From positions 9,633 to 15,964 of the forward strand of contig DEIL01000241.1 of NCBI GenBank assembly GCA_002352445.1: a stretch of 6,332 nt of DNA, written 5' to 3'. Each line of letters starts with the position of its first letter. The stretch's first letter is position 1. The notes beneath the pieces are model-generated. The model did no database searches. It saw only the letters and a list, made by a program, of their open reading frames with translations, and was not told the origin of the DNA. A program made the position numbers and the translations under genes. This document shows, one piece after another, positions 6,019 through 6,332 of this stretch. The DNA is from Desulfobulbaceae bacterium UBA2775 (lineage in GTDB: Bacteria; Desulfobacterota; Desulfobulbia; Desulfobulbales; Desulfocapsaceae).

Positions 6019-6332
6019 CCAATCTCCTGGAAGTAAAAAACCTGACTGTAAAATTCCCAACCCGTCATGGTGTTTTTGAAGCGGTGCGCAGGATATCTTT
6101 TTCTCTTGGTCGTGAACGACTGGGGATTGTAGGGGAATCGGGATCGGGCAAATCCATGACCGGCAGGGCCATTTTACGGCTTATCAAAAGTCCTGGTATT
6201 TTAGAGGCCGACTATATTACGCTAGAAGGAAAAGATCTGTTAACGCTTTCTGAAAAGGAAATGCGCAGGGTGAGAGGACACAGGATTTCGATGATCATGC
6301 AGGATCCGAAATTTTCCCTCAATCCGGTCATG
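6015..6332 (+). CDS. ABC peptide transporter ATP-binding subunit, DppD/OppD type, N-terminal 106 residues
   Basis: The gene runs off the right edge. The visible part starts MTNLLEVKNLTVKF, the typical opening of DppD/OppD ATPases. The Walker A motif GESGSGKS is at residues 40-47 and the Q-loop (MQDP, Q96) at 95-98, followed by the SLNPVM stretch (101-106) usual for this group. The signature motif, Walker B and the C-terminal oligopeptide-transporter extension lie beyond the window. ATG 6015 overlaps the permease stop as ATGA. The ribosome site is weak (A-rich, no clear AGGAG), so translation probably depends on coupling. A second ATPase of DppF type is expected downstream but cannot be seen. 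Confidence 0.95.
   Translation, partial: MTNLLEVKNLTVKFPTRHGVFEAVRRISFSLGRERLGIVGESGSGKSMTGRAILRLIKSPGILEADYITLEGKDLLTLSEKEMRRVRGHRISMIMQDPKFSLNPVM

Overview
The window comes from a Gram-negative bacterium of moderate G+C content. The solute-binding protein has a plain Sec signal peptide with no lipobox cysteine, which points to a periplasm rather than a Gram-positive lipoprotein. The phylum cannot be fixed from the sequence; a proteobacterium or a member of the Desulfobacterota is a low-confidence guess.

Layout: two divergent operons share an intergenic region of about 330 bp (1954-2285). The minus-strand operon reads leftward: a cytoplasmic-type NlpC/P60 endopeptidase with bacterial SH3 domains (1171-1953, YkfC-like), then an enolase-superfamily L-Ala-D/L-Glu dipeptide epimerase (75-1160), then the first 26 codons of a third gene (1-78) that overlaps the epimerase stop as ATGA. 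The plus-strand operon reads rightward: a family 5 peptide-binding protein (2286-3884), two DppB/DppC-type permeases (4028-5086 and 5083-6018), and the first 106 codons of a DppD/OppD-type ATPase (from 6015), which runs off the right edge. The last three genes are linked by ATGA overlaps.

Together the genes look like a murein-peptide import and catabolism module. The ABC transporter brings cell-wall-derived peptides across the inner membrane. The NlpC/P60 enzyme cuts the D-Glu-diamino acid bond to release L-Ala-D-Glu, and the epimerase converts this to L-Ala-L-Glu, which an ordinary dipeptidase can split. The parts list matches the Bacillus dpp-ykf locus, but here it is split into two divergent units. 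Enzyme assignments are strong because the catalytic residues are visible; transporter specificity is inferred from context.

The most notable non-coding structure is the 143-bp gap between the binding-protein gene and the first permease. It holds a 16-bp stem-loop followed by a canonical intrinsic terminator, and the permease after it has no recognisable Shine-Dalgarno sequence. This should give much more binding protein than membrane complex. The divergent region carries several TTGACA and AATTGA/TCAATT motifs and a 13-bp palindrome that are candidate promoter and operator elements. No tRNA, rRNA, CRISPR, insertion sequence or unknown multi-gene system was seen.
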